A stretch of 7,305 nt of DNA from JBDLSY01 sp043777895. GTDB lineage: Bacteria; Pseudomonadota; Gammaproteobacteria; Burkholderiales; Burkholderiaceae_C. This document shows, in pieces, positions 6,036 through 7,305 of the stretch; position 1 is the stretch's first letter, and the number at the start of each line of letters is the position of its first letter. Below the pieces are notes generated by a model. It ran no database searches and had not been told where the DNA came from. It saw only the letters and a program-made list of their open reading frames with translations. The stretch is taken from positions 1 to 7,305 of the forward strand of contig JAYWHD010000120.1 of assembly GCA_043777895.1 (NCBI GenBank), in the 5' to 3' direction. Made by a program: the position numbers and the translations under genes.

Positions 6036-6134
6036 TTAAATATGATAAATATATTAAATATACTAAATGTAGTAAATATAATAAATGTAGTAAATATAAT
6101 AAATGCAGTAAATATACTAAATGTAGTAAATATA
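6036..6134. repeat. 9-bp minisatellite, eleven units, between fabG and mlaC
   Basis: Eleven consecutive 9-bp units fill this stretch. All contain TAAAT at unit positions 2-6, followed by AT or G(T/C) and a purine. From the fourth unit on there is an 18-bp alternation of GTAAATATA with (A/C)TAAATG(T/C)A. A degenerate twelfth unit (TTAAGTACG) follows at 6135-6143. Because 9 is a multiple of three, the array keeps a plus-strand reading frame open at 6033-6224, but that frame is only Leu/Asn/Ile/Val repeat and I do not call it a gene. The array fills much of the 230-base gap between the fabG stop and mlaC start. Confidence 0.9.
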
Positions 6135-6161
6135 TTAAGTACGATTAAATACTTTACTCAA

Positions 6162-6944
6162 TTACATATACATTCCGCCATTAACATGCAAAGTAGTGCC
6201 TGTAATATAGTTACCCATCGGTGAAATTAAAAATAAAACTGCATTAGCAACATCTTGTGGCAGACCAAAATGACCCAGAGGAATTTGAGTTTGCATCGTA
6301 TTGACGACTGATTCTGATAAAGTCTGTGTCATATCAGTTGTAATAAACCCTGGGGCAACACAATTCACCGTAATATTGCGTGAACCTAACTCACGTGCCA
6401 ACGCACGCGATAAACCCTCTAAACCAGCTTTAGCCGCACAATAATTCGCTTGTCCTGCATTGCCTAAACTACTAACTACTGAAGAAATATTAACAATACG
6501 CCCTGTTCGTGCCTTCATCATTGGACGCATAACCAGCCTAGATAATTTAAATATTGCTGTTAAATTAGTGTCTAAAACAGATGCCCAATCATCATCTTTC
6601 ATACGCATAGCTAAACCATCACGGGTGATACCTGCGTTATTAATGAGTATATCTATTTTACCGTGCTTTAAAAGAATAGCATTTAGAACCACTTCCGACT
6701 CGGTAGTGTCGGTTACATTTAAAACAACCCCATAGCCTGCTTGTTCACCTACACCTAAGGTAGATAATTTATCAGTAATAGACTGTGCACCTGACTCGGT
6801 TGTAGCCGTACCAATAACCGTTGCCCCTGCTTGCGCACAAGTTAAGGCAATTGATTGACCTATCCCGCGACTGGCTCCTGTTACCCAAACTATTTTGCCT
6901 GTTAAATTTGTTAATAGCGTATTTAAATTATTTAAGTTATTCAT
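6162..6944 (-). CDS. fabG: 3-oxoacyl-ACP reductase FabG
   Basis: FabG is the NADPH-dependent beta-ketoacyl-ACP reductase of type II fatty-acid elongation, a cytoplasmic short-chain dehydrogenase. The cofactor motif TGASRGIG is at residues 22-29 and NNAG at 102-105. The catalytic set is Asn127, Ser155, Tyr168 and Lys172 (NISSVV, then ANYCAAKAG). The C-terminal HVNGGMYM ending is typical. Length is 260 against about 244 in E. coli. Part of the excess is an Asn/Leu-rich N-terminal extension of about 12 residues before LTGKI, itself built from a 9-bp repeat. The start is well supported: AAAGG (6952-6956) lies 7 bases before the ATG, and the ATG shares one base with the fabD stop (TAATG), implying coupled translation. 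No acpP gene follows, though that is the common order; a repeat array and mlaC come next. Confidence 0.95.
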   Translation of the reverse strand: MNNLNNLNTLLTNLTGKIVWVTGASRGIGQSIALTCAQAGATVIGTATTESGAQSITDKLSTLGVGEQAGYGVVLNVTDTTESEVVLNAILLKHGKIDILINNAGITRDGLAMRMKDDDWASVLDTNLTAIFKLSRLVMRPMMKARTGRIVNISSVVSSLGNAGQANYCAAKAGLEGLSRALARELGSRNITVNCVAPGFITTDMTQTLSESVVNTMQTQIPLGHFGLPQDVANAVLFLISPMGNYITGTTLHVNGGMYM

Positions 6945-7305
6945 TACATCGCCTTTAAAATTGTATTTAAACTGTCATTATCAAATACATTGTATACCAT
7001 AGCTTCAGGGGCAATTCGCTTTAATAAACCTGCAAGCACTTTACCTGGACCACATTCTATAAAAGTAGTCACACCCTGCTTTTGCATAGTGTTAATCGTT
7101 TCTACCCAGCGTACTGGGTTATAAGATTGTCGTACTAAGGCATCTTTAATGTCGGTACTTGTGGTTAATTCAGATACATCAACATTATTAATCACGGGTA
7201 AATGCGGCCTATTTAAATGTACTTTTGCTAAAGTAGTCGCCAATACATCGCCTACAGGCCGCATTAAACTGGAATGAAAGGGTGCAGAAACGGACAATAT
7301 TAAGC
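6944..7305 (-). CDS. fabD: malonyl-CoA:ACP transacylase FabD, C-terminal part
   Basis: FabD moves the malonyl group from CoA to acyl carrier protein, supplying the extender unit for fatty-acid synthesis. Only about the last 120 residues are in the window; the frame is open to the right edge, so the gene continues outside. A TTG at 7297 lies inside the coding region and is not its start. The visible part begins just before SAPFHSSLMRP, whose histidine matches catalytic His201 of E. coli FabD. It continues through NNVD and QSYNPVRW, and ends with the family block FIECGPGKVLAGLLKRI. The active-site serine (GHSLG) would be outside the window. The stop TAA overlaps the fabG ATG by one base, so the two form one operon. 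Confidence 0.93.
   Translation of the reverse strand, partial: LILSVSAPFHSSLMRPVGDVLATTLAKVHLNRPHLPVINNVDVSELTTSTDIKDALVRQSYNPVRWVETINTMQKQGVTTFIECGPGKVLAGLLKRIAPEAMVYNVFDNDSLNTILKAM

Noticed and set aside
6033..6224. Plus-strand 63-residue frame of Leu/Asn/Ile/Val repeats
   Set aside because: It is produced by the 9-bp tandem repeat, whose period is a multiple of three, runs into the end of fabG on the other strand, and has no ribosome site or recognisable domain.
6460..6735. Plus-strand 91-residue frame inside fabG
   Set aside because: It is antisense to the conserved FabG core and has no independent support.
7295..7297. TTG as the start of fabD
   Set aside because: FabD homology clearly continues upstream past the window edge; this codon is internal.

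Overview
The window looks like chromosome from an AT-rich proteobacterium. The Prx5-type peroxiredoxin, MlaC and STAS proteins read most like betaproteobacterial (Burkholderiales-type) versions; this lineage call is an impression from protein character, not a search. It holds housekeeping and envelope genes on both sides of a short, much more AT-rich restriction-type insert. No tRNA, rRNA, CRISPR array or transposase is visible.

Layout. On the + strand, mnmA (tRNA 2-thiouridylase, 85-1188) is complete. It is followed on the same strand by an insert (about 1253-2656) with three reading frames: a 244-residue protein with a C-terminal DUF3883/NO VEIN-like, PD-(D/E)XK-type nuclease domain; a 66-residue unrecognised frame starting on an ATGA overlap; and a 162-residue frame matching the C-terminal two thirds of the GCGC-cutting restriction enzyme HinP1I, without the N-terminal part that carries its active site. 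No DNA methyltransferase is present. I read this as the scar of a decayed restriction-modification cluster. Hand counts give about 17% G+C at 1981-2160 against about 42-45% in mnmA and the flotillin gene.

Everything from 2756 to the right edge is on the - strand. In transcription order (right to left) this is the 3' part of fabD, fabG (TAATG overlap with fabD), a 230-bp spacer with a 9-bp tandem repeat, mlaC, mlaB, a prx5-type peroxiredoxin, and a flotillin-like SPFH protein whose real start is an ATG at 4216.

How they fit together. fabD and fabG supply fatty-acid synthesis. MlaC and MlaB belong to the Mla phospholipid transport system of the envelope. The flotillin-like protein is an inner-membrane scaffold and the peroxiredoxin detoxifies peroxides, so the minus-strand block has a membrane-lipid flavour. 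Two arrangements are unusual: mlaC-mlaB lies next to fabG rather than mlaFED, and no acpP follows fabG. Several spacers hold simple or tandem repeats (24-57, 4840-4925, 5971-5996, 6036-6134), suggesting slippage-driven growth of intergenic DNA.
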